DNA of 64,000 nucleotides from Bacillus sp. S/N-304-OC-R1 (GTDB lineage Bacteria > Bacillota > Bacilli > Bacillales > Cytobacillaceae): contig NZ_JACWFE010000004.1 of NCBI RefSeq assembly GCF_019749375.1, forward strand, positions 310,001 to 374,000, given 5' to 3'. The translations under genes were made by a program, and so were the position numbers. The notes under the pieces were generated by a model that saw only the letters and a list, made by a program, of their open reading frames with translations, ran no database searches and had not been told where the DNA came from. Below are positions 51,966-59,877 of the stretch, piece by piece (position 1 is the first letter of the stretch; every line of letters begins with the position of its first letter).

Positions 51966-52598
51966 ATGTATATACCAAAATATTTTAAGGTCACAAATAT
52001 TGATGAAATTAGGGATTTTGTTCAAAAAAACTCTTTTGGCACGATCGTTACGACCGAACAAGGAAAGCCAATTGCTACTCATTTGCCCTTGGGATTGAAG
52101 AAACAAGGTGATGACACCTATATAACTGGACATATGGCTTATGGAAATCCACAGTGGAAAACATTTGAAACCTGTGAAAATGTTCTTGTAATGTTTCAGG
52201 GCCCGAATGCTTATATTTCATCTTCCTGGTATTCACATGAAAATGTTCCAACGTGGAATTATCAAGCCGTCCATGTACATGGTAAAGCAAGCATTTTAGA
52301 GAAAGATGAGTTAATAGAAGATTTAGCAATCATGCTAGAAAAATATGAAGAGAATCGCGAAAATCCGGTTTTATGGGATAAACTTTCACCTCAGCTGTTA
52401 GAAAGTGAACTCAAAGGTATAGTTGGATTTAAGATAAAGGCAGAAGAAATTCAGGCTGCATATAAATTAAGTCAAAATCGAAATAAATTGGATTATATGA
52501 ACATCATTGATAAATTACAAAATGAAGATAATTCTCAATCGAAAGAAATGGCAGAACTAATGGAAAGGAGAATGAATAGAAACGAGGCGAATGAATAA
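51966..52598 (+). CDS. FMN-binding negative transcriptional regulator, PaiB-like
   Basis: 210 residues. MYIPKYFKVTNIDEIRDFVQ, FGTIVTTEQGKPIATHLPLG, YITGHMAYGNPQWKTF, VMFQGPNAYISSSWYSHENV, PTWNYQAVHVHGKASIL: the conserved split-barrel flavin-binding pattern of PaiB. In B. subtilis PaiB acts with PaiA as a negative regulator of sporulation and protease genes; no paiA neighbour is present here. AAAGGTG site. Confidence 0.92.
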   Translation: MYIPKYFKVTNIDEIRDFVQKNSFGTIVTTEQGKPIATHLPLGLKKQGDDTYITGHMAYGNPQWKTFETCENVLVMFQGPNAYISSSWYSHENVPTWNYQAVHVHGKASILEKDELIEDLAIMLEKYEENRENPVLWDKLSPQLLESELKGIVGFKIKAEEIQAAYKLSQNRNKLDYMNIIDKLQNEDNSQSKEMAELMERRMNRNEANE

Positions 52599-52612
52599 AA
52601 CCTAATAAAAAA

Positions 52613-52645
52613 GCGCATTTCAAAAAATAAGAAATGCGCCTTTTT
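52613..52645 (+). terminator. Intrinsic terminator after paiB-like gene
   Basis: GCGCATTTC / GAAATGCGC, nine bases of loop, then C and TTTTTT. Confidence 0.9.
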
Positions 52646-52730
52646 TATAACTTCTCATATGATAAAATCTCGAAATATAGATTCGTTTTAACATGGAGAT
52701 ATCCTATCTTTACTCTTAGAGCTAGCTTCC

Positions 52731-53840
52731 TTAATTCATTTCATGCTCCCTGAGCTTTCTTTCGCATCCAATATATTCTGACTGAGGACGGAAAATTGCA
52801 TTATCTTGAAGTTGCTCAATTGCATGTGCAGTCCAACCGATAATTCTTGCAACACTGAATGTCGGTGTGAACAGTTCTGGTGGCATTTCGATTGAACGCA
52901 TAATGGCAGCTGCATAATACTCAACGTTTGTATAAAGTTTGCGGTCAGGCTTATGGTGTTCGAGTAAATCAATTATTTCCTTTTCAGCTACAGTGGCTAA
53001 GTCTAACCATTCATCTTTTCCTGACATACTCGTACATTTATTTCTCAAAAGAATGGAACGTGGATCTTCTGTCTTATAAATTCTGTGACCGAATCCCATG
53101 ATTTTTTCCCCATTTTGAAGTTTTTCTTTTATAACGGATATGATGTTTTCTTGATTTCCAATTTCCTCAAGCAATTCAATAACTCCTGATGGTGCTCCAC
53201 CATGCAATGGTCCTTTCATTGTACCAATGGCAGATGTAACGGCTGCAGTTAAATCCGATTCTGTCGAAATGGTTACACGAGCAGAGAACGTAGCTGCATT
53301 CAATCCATGCTCCATTGTTAATTTCAAATATGTTTCAAGTGCCTCAACTTGTTGGTGTTTTGGAAGCTTCCCGTTTAGCATCCATAAGTAATTCGCTATG
53401 TGTGACAAATTAGGATCAGGGTTGATGGGAGGTAACCCTTGTTGATTTCGATAATGTCTTGCTATGATTACTGGAAAGACAGCAGTAAGAATAATTGCTT
53501 GCTCCTCAATAGGTTCATTTGAAAAACCTTCATGTACATATGCGGAAATAGCTGTACGCAATGCATCCATGATTGGAACTTCTGCTGGCAAAGCGTCGAG
53601 TATTTTTTGAACGTGAAGAGGTAAATGTCTCCCATTCATTAATTTACTTTCCATATTTCTTCGCTCACTTTCGTTTGGTAACAAACCATACCAAATAAAA
53701 TATGCCACTTCTTCAAACGAATGAGATGGGATGAGTTCGTCTACTAAAACACCCCTGTAGCGTAATTCCCCTATATCTCCTTTAACAGAAGCTATGTTTG
53801 TTTGAACGGCCACGACATCTTTTAATCCTTTTTTAAACAT
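52731..53840 (-). CDS. citA: Citrate synthase, CitA-like
   Basis: 369 residues. Catalytic His in GPLHGGAPSG and GFGHRIYKTEDPRSILLRN; acetyl-CoA-binding region PTFSVARIIGWTAHAIEQ. The third catalytic residue, Asp in the NVDFYS block of ordinary citrate synthases, is Glu307 here (NVEYYAA). First step of the TCA cycle: oxaloacetate plus acetyl-CoA. The divergent LysR gene matches the B. subtilis citA-citR layout, so this is the minor isozyme rather than the main CitZ. GGAGG site. Confidence 0.9.
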   Translation of the reverse strand: MFKKGLKDVVAVQTNIASVKGDIGELRYRGVLVDELIPSHSFEEVAYFIWYGLLPNESERRNMESKLMNGRHLPLHVQKILDALPAEVPIMDALRTAISAYVHEGFSNEPIEEQAIILTAVFPVIIARHYRNQQGLPPINPDPNLSHIANYLWMLNGKLPKHQQVEALETYLKLTMEHGLNAATFSARVTISTESDLTAAVTSAIGTMKGPLHGGAPSGVIELLEEIGNQENIISVIKEKLQNGEKIMGFGHRIYKTEDPRSILLRNKCTSMSGKDEWLDLATVAEKEIIDLLEHHKPDRKLYTNVEYYAAAIMRSIEMPPELFTPTFSVARIIGWTAHAIEQLQDNAIFRPQSEYIGCERKLREHEMN

Positions 53841-53947
53841 TCCGATTCCTCCTTCTTTTCTTTAGTATAGTGGTGTTATATGATTATAGAAATTAAATAT
53901 TTTATATTGAAATGATTAATTTTTTTAATTAATAAAGGGGGAGTTTT
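53841..53947. promoter_or_regulatory. citA-citR divergent promoter region
   Basis: Very AT-rich 107 bases containing ATTAAATATTTTATATTGAA and AATTTTTTTAATTAATAAA. T-N11-A type LysR boxes can be drawn in several ways; the actual CitR site cannot be fixed by eye. Confidence 0.45.
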
Positions 53948-54829
53948 GTGGAACTTCAGTGGTTGAAAACATTTATTGTAGCAGCCGAAACGACTAATTT
54001 TCGTCAAGCATCGGAAAAACTAATCATTTCTCAACCAAGTGTAACTGTTCATATTCGGTTATTAGAGGAATACCTAGGGGCAAAGCTTTTTGATCGAATA
54101 AACAATCGCGTCACGTTGACGGATGTTGGAAAACTCTTTTATAGAGAGGCAATGCAACTAGTCGAACAGATGGAACAGAGTGTAAATCGGATTCATACAT
54201 ATGCACAAGGATTTCGAAAAAATTGGACAATTGCAATTTCCCCACTTATGGCTGAAACGATATTGCCATATATTTTGCGAACGTTTATGGAGAGTCATCC
54301 AGACGTTGAGATCAGCATTCGAGTTGAAGAATCAACTAATATTGAACAACTAGTTGATAACGGGGATGTGCATTTGGGCATCTCAGCACTAGACACTAAA
54401 TTAAAGAATATCGATTCGATTCGAATTTACGATGACCCCATTCTGTTTGTGACCTCACCTGATTCATATGATGAAGAAAGCGGACCTCCAATTGACGCAG
54501 TGGAAGTATTACAAACAAATTATATATTCACACACCATCACCCAATATATTGGGATAGATTGCTTAATAAGCTGAACAAACACGTAAAGCGTATCCGTAC
54601 GATGAAAGTAACTCAAGCACATATTGTAAAACGATTCATTCAGGAAGGGCTCGGTATATCTTTTCTACCACACTCAATTATTAGGCGTGAATTAATAGAA
54701 GGAAGGCTTATGCAGCCCCATTTTGATCTTTTCCCACTTCCGACTGTTTCAACTTTTATCATTGTGAAAAGGAAAGGGAAAATTGAACAAGAGTTCATTG
54801 ATTTGATTTCAAAATATTATTTTGGATAA
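53948..54829 (+). CDS. citR: LysR-family regulator, CitR-like
   Basis: 293 residues, close to B. subtilis CitR. Helix-turn-helix LQWLKTFIVAAETTNFRQAS, LIISQPSVTVHIRLLEEYLG, AKLFDRINNRVTLTDVGKLF; effector domain with GDVHLGISALDTKLKNIDSI. GTG start after GGGGGAG. Divergent from citA, which CitR represses in B. subtilis; same role inferred here. Confidence 0.87.
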   Translation: MELQWLKTFIVAAETTNFRQASEKLIISQPSVTVHIRLLEEYLGAKLFDRINNRVTLTDVGKLFYREAMQLVEQMEQSVNRIHTYAQGFRKNWTIAISPLMAETILPYILRTFMESHPDVEISIRVEESTNIEQLVDNGDVHLGISALDTKLKNIDSIRIYDDPILFVTSPDSYDEESGPPIDAVEVLQTNYIFTHHHPIYWDRLLNKLNKHVKRIRTMKVTQAHIVKRFIQEGLGISFLPHSIIRRELIEGRLMQPHFDLFPLPTVSTFIIVKRKGKIEQEFIDLISKYYFG

Positions 54830-55003
54830 TTGAAATTACATAGAAATGTACTAATGAAACAAAGAAGTTTATTAAAGTTAATAAGAATCTATATTATGAG
54901 ATTAAATCTCATTGGCATTCTTTGTGAAGTAGTAGAAACAATATTAGTTTAGGAAGATTATCTTAATATACATTTTACAGTAGGAAGAAGGGGAGTATTC
55001 TTT

Positions 55004-55630
55004 ATGGGAAATAATAAAAAAATTTTAATCGTAATATTAACAGTAGTAATAGTGATATTGGCTGCTTGTAGTAACTCATCTGAAGAGTCTAGTGCAAATT
55101 CGGAAAACCAGTCACAAAATAGTAACTTAACTCAAAATAATTCTCATAAAGAAGCAAAAAGGAATGCTTCAAATACTGACATTGCTAATTCAAAGAACAG
55201 TAATTCAGAAAATAGCAATACAAATAATGAAGAACCTACAAATGTAGAAGACTCTGCTAATAATACATCGAGTCTAAAGGGAAAATATATCAAGAAGTTA
55301 AATGATACTAAAAATAAAGTAGAAGAAATGCGAAAAAGTCAAACTGACGACACAACTTTTGCTTTGAAAAAAGTAGAAGGAGATATATACGATATTTGGG
55401 ATGGATTGTTAAATGAAATTTATGTAGTCTTAAAGAAGCAGCTCTCTGAAGACGAGATGGACCAATTAAGAAAAGAACAGCGTGACTGGATCGAAAACCG
55501 AGATCATATAGCAAAAGAAGCCTCTCTTAAATATAAAGGCGGTACAATGGAACAATTAGAATATGTAAGGGTCGAGAACAATCTTACAGAAGATAGATGC
55601 TTTGAATTCGTTTATAATTATTTGAAATAA
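55004..55630 (+). CDS. Lipoprotein with C-terminal LprI/DUF1311-like domain
   Basis: 208 residues. Lipobox LAAC (Cys23), then about 65 residues of low-complexity Asn/Ser/Glu linker, then a helical domain: GDIYDIWDGLLNEIYVVLKK, MDQLRKEQRDWIENRDHIAK, DRCFEFVYNYLK. This is the lysozyme inhibitor LprI-like fold (PF07007). In Firmicutes its target is unknown. AGAAGGGGAG site. Confidence 0.85.
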   Translation: MGNNKKILIVILTVVIVILAACSNSSEESSANSENQSQNSNLTQNNSHKEAKRNASNTDIANSKNSNSENSNTNNEEPTNVEDSANNTSSLKGKYIKKLNDTKNKVEEMRKSQTDDTTFALKKVEGDIYDIWDGLLNEIYVVLKKQLSEDEMDQLRKEQRDWIENRDHIAKEASLKYKGGTMEQLEYVRVENNLTEDRCFEFVYNYLK

Positions 55631-55724
55631 TTATTGAATCTGTCCTTTGAATGAATTAATAAAGGAGAAAACTGTATACTAGGTGATGGGAAAATACAAC
55701 TAATCTATTTAGTCAAAGATTAAG

Positions 55725-55773
55725 TTGACTAGACACCAAATAGTGTCCTATAATTAAGACACTATTTGGTGTC
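55725..55773 (+). promoter_or_regulatory. Promoter with symmetric operator for the ArsR-SRPBCC operon
   Basis: TTGACT (-35), 18 bases, TATAAT (55749-55754). The -10 lies in the 10-base centre of a perfect 16-bp inverted repeat, GACACCAAATAGTGTC / GACACTATTTGGTGTC. Each arm is itself nearly symmetric (GACAC...GTGTC), so two repressor dimers could sit either side of the -10. Autoregulation by the ArsR-type protein is the natural reading. Confidence 0.85.
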
Positions 55774-55797
55774 CTATTTAAAAAGGGGAGGGTGATT

Positions 55798-56121
55798 TTG
55801 AACGAGAAAACTCCAGAACGTGATGTTTATGTAGCCATCGCTGACCCAACAAGACGTAAATTACTGCGTTTATTGGCTGAAGCAGAAGAGCTGCCTCTTC
55901 ACGAATTAACCCCTCATTTTCAAATGGGTCGCACTGCAGTTTCCAAACATCTTGCGATTCTTAAAGAAGCTGGTCTAATTTCTGACCGAAAAGTTGGTAG
56001 AGAAACTAGGTTCCGACTAAACGCATTACCCCTTCAGGAAATTAAAGATTGGGTGTCTTTTTACGAGAAATTTTGGATAGGAAATGTAGCACTTTTAAAA
56101 AATTTATTAGAGGAGGAATAA
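55798..56121 (+). CDS. ArsR-family winged-helix repressor
   Basis: 107 residues. YVAIADPTRRKLLRLLAEAE, ELTPHFQMGRTAVSKHLAIL, KEAGLISDRKVGRETRFRLN, then LKDWVSFYEKFW-like IKDWVSFYEKFWIGNVALLK. No metal-binding Cys. This is the SRPBCC-linked branch of ArsR regulators. TTG start after GGGGAGGGTG. Its stop is three bases before the next gene, so the two are one operon behind the symmetric operator. Confidence 0.9.
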   Translation: MNEKTPERDVYVAIADPTRRKLLRLLAEAEELPLHELTPHFQMGRTAVSKHLAILKEAGLISDRKVGRETRFRLNALPLQEIKDWVSFYEKFWIGNVALLKNLLEEE

Positions 56122-56124
56122 ATA

Positions 56125-56514
56125 ATGGCAGAAGTATCATTAGATTTTCAATTTACAAGTTCAATCGATAAGGTGTGGAACGCATTAACAGATGCGAACA
56201 CGTTAGGAAAATGGATCATGGCAAATGACTTTAAACCAATCGTAGGATATAAATGTCAATTCCAAAATCCACAGTGGAATTTAATTGTAGATTGTGAAGT
56301 ATTAGTAGTGGACGAGCCTTATAAATTATCTTATACATGGGTAGGTGGTCCGATCAATACAATCGTCACATGGACACTGAAGGAAGAGGAAGGAAAGACG
56401 TATTTACATCTTGAACAAACAGGATTCGATAAAGAAGATCAAGCGTTCAATGGTGCAAAATATGGTTGGGCGAATATGGTTGGTGAACTCCAAAAAGTGT
56501 TAGAGGCAATGTAA
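56125..56514 (+). CDS. SRPBCC (AHSA1-like) domain protein
   Basis: 129 residues, START/Bet v1-like fold: SLDFQFTSSIDKVWNALTDA, LGKWIMANDFKPIVGYKCQF, LSYTWVGGPINTIVTWTLKE, GKTYLHLEQTGFDKEDQAFN, GWANMVGELQKVLEAM. Typical partner of SRPBCC-linked ArsR repressors; hydrophobic-ligand binding is likely, ligand unknown. GAGGAGG site; translationally coupled to the regulator. Confidence 0.92.
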   Translation: MAEVSLDFQFTSSIDKVWNALTDANTLGKWIMANDFKPIVGYKCQFQNPQWNLIVDCEVLVVDEPYKLSYTWVGGPINTIVTWTLKEEEGKTYLHLEQTGFDKEDQAFNGAKYGWANMVGELQKVLEAM

Positions 56515-56598
56515 TACGGTTTTGATAAAGAAAAGAATCAAATACAACGTTTGATGAACTTATCGTTACTACTATTAGAGATAAATGGAGGGATATAA

Positions 56599-57063
56599 AT
56601 GTCCTATGTTGTTGATTTTAAAAATGTTTCAACTGTTGGTTTAGAGTCTTCACCTGTAGTAGAAGCGCTAGCTGGTTTACGCGCTAATGAAGCCCGCTAC
56701 TTTATGAATAAATATAAGCATGAATTTACTGTTGTACCAGCTAGCGAAAGCCAGGAGACACTTGATTATGTAAACAGAATTTTGAAGGAAGAACGTGATA
56801 TAGAGTTTTCGGCCAAACCTTTAGAAACTTCACGGTTTCAAGTGGAAAATATTAATATGGCATATGTTTTTTATGAAGATGGTCTTAGCGTTAATGTCAT
56901 GTACACAGTTGATGACCCTAAAAAGCGAGCTGTTGGTTTTAAGCTTTCGGATGGGATGGAGATACCAAAGGAATTAGAAGAGAAGTTTAAGTTTGCTAGG
57001 CAGAAGTCTAAGCTAGCTGGAACAATTCGTGGATCGTATTTTGTAATTAAAGGAGAATATTAA
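56599..57063 (+). CDS. Conserved-looking protein of unknown function
   Basis: 154 residues, soluble, mixed alpha/beta: VEALAGLRANEARYFMNKYK, YVNRILKEERDIEFSAKPLE, INMAYVFYEDGLSVNVMYTV, GTIRGSYFVIKGEY. No signal peptide or membrane segment. GGAGGG site. I do not recognise the family. A 21-bp perfect stem lies downstream. Confidence 0.75.
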   Translation: MSYVVDFKNVSTVGLESSPVVEALAGLRANEARYFMNKYKHEFTVVPASESQETLDYVNRILKEERDIEFSAKPLETSRFQVENINMAYVFYEDGLSVNVMYTVDDPKKRAVGFKLSDGMEIPKELEEKFKFARQKSKLAGTIRGSYFVIKGEY

Positions 57064-57134
57064 AGTAAGCAAAGGATTAAAATGAGAAATCCAATTCCTT
57101 TTATTTTTGATCATTTTTATTTATCATAAAAATT

Positions 57135-57180
57135 AGTGAAAGCAATTTTATTTTAAGATTAAAATAAAATTGCTTTCACT
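57135..57180 (-). terminator. Long perfect hairpin, terminator between convergent genes
   Basis: 21-bp perfect stem (AGTGAAAGCAATTTTATTTTA with its complement) and a 4-base loop. AATTTTT follows on the minus strand, so it mainly ends the winged-helix gene to the right. Confidence 0.8.
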
Positions 57181-57208
57181 AAATACATCCCCAATGAAGA
57201 CATTTTCC

Positions 57209-57448
57209 TCATCTACTTTTACTCAATTCCAATGCCTTGGTGGCGAAACCTCCCGAAGTTAAACGGTACATGCCGAGTATAACTGGATTTACTTGAACCC
57301 ACCCTTGATAGATTAAGTCTTTAAGTGCCTGATTTATGTTGGATAGGTCCTCAGATGTTCTTGAAAGTCGACCAGCAATCTGTATTGGTGTTTGCCAATC
57401 AGTTGATAATACAAGTAACACGGATTTTTGATTGGGGGTCAAGTTCAT
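57209..57448 (-). CDS. Small winged-helix-like protein
   Basis: 79 residues: NQKSVLLVLSTDWQTPIQIA, GRLSRTSEDLSNINQALKDL, YQGWVQVNPVILGMYRLTSG. Pattern of a single winged helix (MarR/PadR-like core) without an effector domain. AGGAGG site. DNA binding is inferred. Confidence 0.65.
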   Translation of the reverse strand: MNLTPNQKSVLLVLSTDWQTPIQIAGRLSRTSEDLSNINQALKDLIYQGWVQVNPVILGMYRLTSGGFATKALELSKSR

Positions 57449-57552
57449 TACTCCAACCTCCTAGCTTTTTATCGTTATCATCTGAAAACGAAGACAGTAT
57501 ATGTTCCCACTATAATAAAAAATAAATATTTCGAGATCAATAAACAATTAAA

Positions 57553-57602
57553 GATTCAATAGTATTGCGCAATTCATTAAGGAATGGCGTTCTTTCTTTT
57601 TA
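57553..57602 (+). repeat. Doubtful remnant of the dispersed repeat
   Basis: ATTCAATAGTATTGCGCAATT, ATTAAGGAATGGCG, TTCTTTC. Resembles the hairpin part of the family but lacks both ends. Confidence 0.35.
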
Positions 57603-57745
57603 GTTTTAAAAATAAAATGGGTAAATATGTTAAAATGGTAATGAATAGAACGATAACGTACCATTACTATAAACTATAGATCTTTATTTAGAATGGGAAG
57701 GATAATGTCTTAATCGAACAATAATATTATATTCGGAGGTATTTA

Positions 57746-58276
57746 ATGATATATTTAGAAACTTCAAGATTGTTAATGCGCGACTGGGAAGAAACAGACT
57801 TAGAACCATTTTGTAGACTAAATGCGGATGAGAAGGTAATGACATATTTTCCAAAATCCTTATCAATCGATGAAACATATATGTTTTATAAATCAATTTT
57901 ATCAGAATTTAAGGAATGTGGGTTTGGGCTATATGCAGTAGAATTGAAGGAGAATAAAGAATTTATAGGGTTTATTGGATTTCATAGAGCAACATTTGAG
58001 GCTGAGTTTACACCGTGTATCGAAATTGGATGGCGACTGAAAAAAGAGGTTTGGGGAAAAGGTTATGCAACTGAGGGAGCGGCAGCTTGTCTACAATATG
58101 GATTTAACGAATTAGGTTTTAGTGATGTTTATAGTTTTACAGCCGATATTAATGAGCCTTCGAAAAATGTTATGAATAAAATAGGGATGAACTTTATAAA
58201 AACATTCAATCACCCGAAAGTGAATAGAGATAGTCCATTAAATAAACATGTGCTATTTCATATAAACATAAAATAA
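57746..58276 (+). CDS. GNAT-family N-acetyltransferase, RimJ/RimL type
   Basis: 176 residues. YLETSRLLMRDWEETDLEPF, FIGFIGFHRATFEAEFTPCI, EIGWRLKKEVWGKGYATEGA (acetyl-CoA loop), SFTADINEPSKNVMNKIGMN. Typical chromosomal acetyltransferase of the ribosomal-protein-type branch. GGAGG site. Confidence 0.92.
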   Translation: MIYLETSRLLMRDWEETDLEPFCRLNADEKVMTYFPKSLSIDETYMFYKSILSEFKECGFGLYAVELKENKEFIGFIGFHRATFEAEFTPCIEIGWRLKKEVWGKGYATEGAAACLQYGFNELGFSDVYSFTADINEPSKNVMNKIGMNFIKTFNHPKVNRDSPLNKHVLFHINIK

Positions 58277-58399
58277 ATCAGAAAATGGCAATTCATGTGT
58301 TTTTGTCATACATTGTTATGAAACAATAAGCAATTATAGAAATAAAAGCTTAAGTACTAAATTTAAATTATTATAGTCTATTGTGAGGAGTGACGTTTC

Positions 58400-58690
58400 T
58401 TGAGATATTTTATTATAGGGATTTTCATTTCTTTAATAAGTATCTTGATATCGCTCGTTCTATGGGGAATTGAAAAAGCTTATTATCTATCTGGCATTAT
58501 TGGAGTTATTTTTCTGGGAATATCAGTAATTCTTTCAGGTTCAATGGTAAGCGGTGACCGTATGAGAGCTAATTTCGCAACAGAATCTGCTGAAGATAGG
58601 AGAACGCGAAATAATATCACATTACGTGCAGCATTAATTGGAATACCGAATCTCGTTATTGCTTTGGTGGTTTATTTATTTTTCAATTAA
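58400..58690 (+). CDS. DUF5316-like small membrane protein
   Basis: 96 residues, three membrane segments with a central GSMVSGDRMRANFATESAED then RRTRNNITLR, the conserved loop of DUF5316 proteins in bacilli. TTG start after GAGGAG. Function unknown. Confidence 0.75.
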   Translation: MRYFIIGIFISLISILISLVLWGIEKAYYLSGIIGVIFLGISVILSGSMVSGDRMRANFATESAEDRRTRNNITLRAALIGIPNLVIALVVYLFFN

Positions 58691-58849
58691 ATATACGGAA
58701 AATTTAAAATTGTAATAAACTAATAGTTATGTCATGTTAACTATGATAAGAAAAGATACAATCGAAGCAAAATTTAACAAGTATATTCTATAAACAATTG
58801 CTTTTATGTACCGTTTATTTAGGTGTCGCAATAAATAATAGGGGATATT

Positions 58850-59560
58850 ATGAAAAAACACTTACCAATCATGATTTTTATAATTTTATTTTTAGTTTCT
58901 TGCGAATCAAAAGAGAATATCTTGAAATCTAATGGCGGAATAGAAGTAACTTATAAACCTAAAGACAATAGCTTTACAACTAATCAACAAAATGATCTCT
59001 TTCTTCCTATTGATATACTAGATCATGAACAACTCAATGTATCGATTGATAAGGTTCCGATTTTAAAATCATATATTGAGCAGTTTGAGGACAAAGAGAA
59101 TGAAATAAATAGAATTTCCAGTAGATTTTTGTATCGAAACAATCAGAAGAATTATATCCTCGTGAATTATAGTTGTGGAACGAAACTTTGTAATCAACTC
59201 TTTCTTGAAGAAAAGGAAGGGAACATACAGTCAATACAGGTGTCAGAATCGAGTTTTCTTCAAGATTCAAAGATCAATAATGATTATTTAGCATTCCTCT
59301 TTGGCAGAAATGAAGGCTCTGAGGTAGTTAGAAATCAAGTTTTTATTATCAGATTGAAGGATTTCCAGAAAATATCACCACCAGACGATTTGATATTATT
59401 AGAGTCATTTGAATACCCAATTCCCATGATTGAATGGAAAGATGAAGTATTAATAGCCACAATAGCTAATATAGACGAAACTTCATATGAAGGTATAAAA
59501 CAATGGTATATGAATAAGCAACACTCCATTCAGCAAATCGAATGGAAGATTAATAACTGA
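58850..59560 (+). CDS. Lipoprotein of unknown function
   Basis: 236 residues. Lipobox LVSC (Cys19). Mature domain is mixed with KVPILKSYIEQFEDKENEIN, YILVNYSCGTKLCNQLFLEE and PMIEWKDEVLIATIANIDET; the paired Cys in SCGTKLC may form a disulfide. No family recognised. Weak GGGG site. Confidence 0.7.
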   Translation: MKKHLPIMIFIILFLVSCESKENILKSNGGIEVTYKPKDNSFTTNQQNDLFLPIDILDHEQLNVSIDKVPILKSYIEQFEDKENEINRISSRFLYRNNQKNYILVNYSCGTKLCNQLFLEEKEGNIQSIQVSESSFLQDSKINNDYLAFLFGRNEGSEVVRNQVFIIRLKDFQKISPPDDLILLESFEYPIPMIEWKDEVLIATIANIDETSYEGIKQWYMNKQHSIQQIEWKINN

Positions 59561-59603
59561 ATATAGATTGTATTATTAAAGCGCTTCAGAGAAGAAGCTT
59601 CTG

Positions 59604-59823
59604 CTTAAAGTTATTTTTGAACCTAAGGAACTGGTTGGTAAAGGCAGGCAGCGAGGTGGGTTAAAAGGAATTCCATACCTATCTCTAAATCATATGACTG
59701 GTTCACATGGGACTAGATCATGTTGTAGTTAACATAGGGATGATTGGAGTATTCACCAAAAATCCATTATTGTACGTATTGGCAGCAAAGAATCTACCAA
59801 TAATCTATATAATGGAAAATTAG
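59604..59823 (+). pseudogene. Class A beta-lactamase-like C-terminal remnant
   Basis: KGRQRGGLKGIPYLSLNHMTG, then one frameshift, then HMGLDHVVVNIGMIGVFTKN and PLLYVLAAKNLPIIYIMEN before TAG. It parallels RQRGEIEGIPAHFLNHMTGG and beyond in the gene at 22.5 kb and shows the strands that the latter lacks. The front part of the gene is gone. Confidence 0.7.
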
Positions 59824-59877
59824 CAGATAAAGTTATAATAGCTGCGTGAAATTACTTTATATAATAGTTTACTAGGT

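Noticed and set aside
56599-57063. Phage tail-like protein
   Set aside because: The general look suggested a phage protein, but no phage gene lies nearby and no motif supports it.
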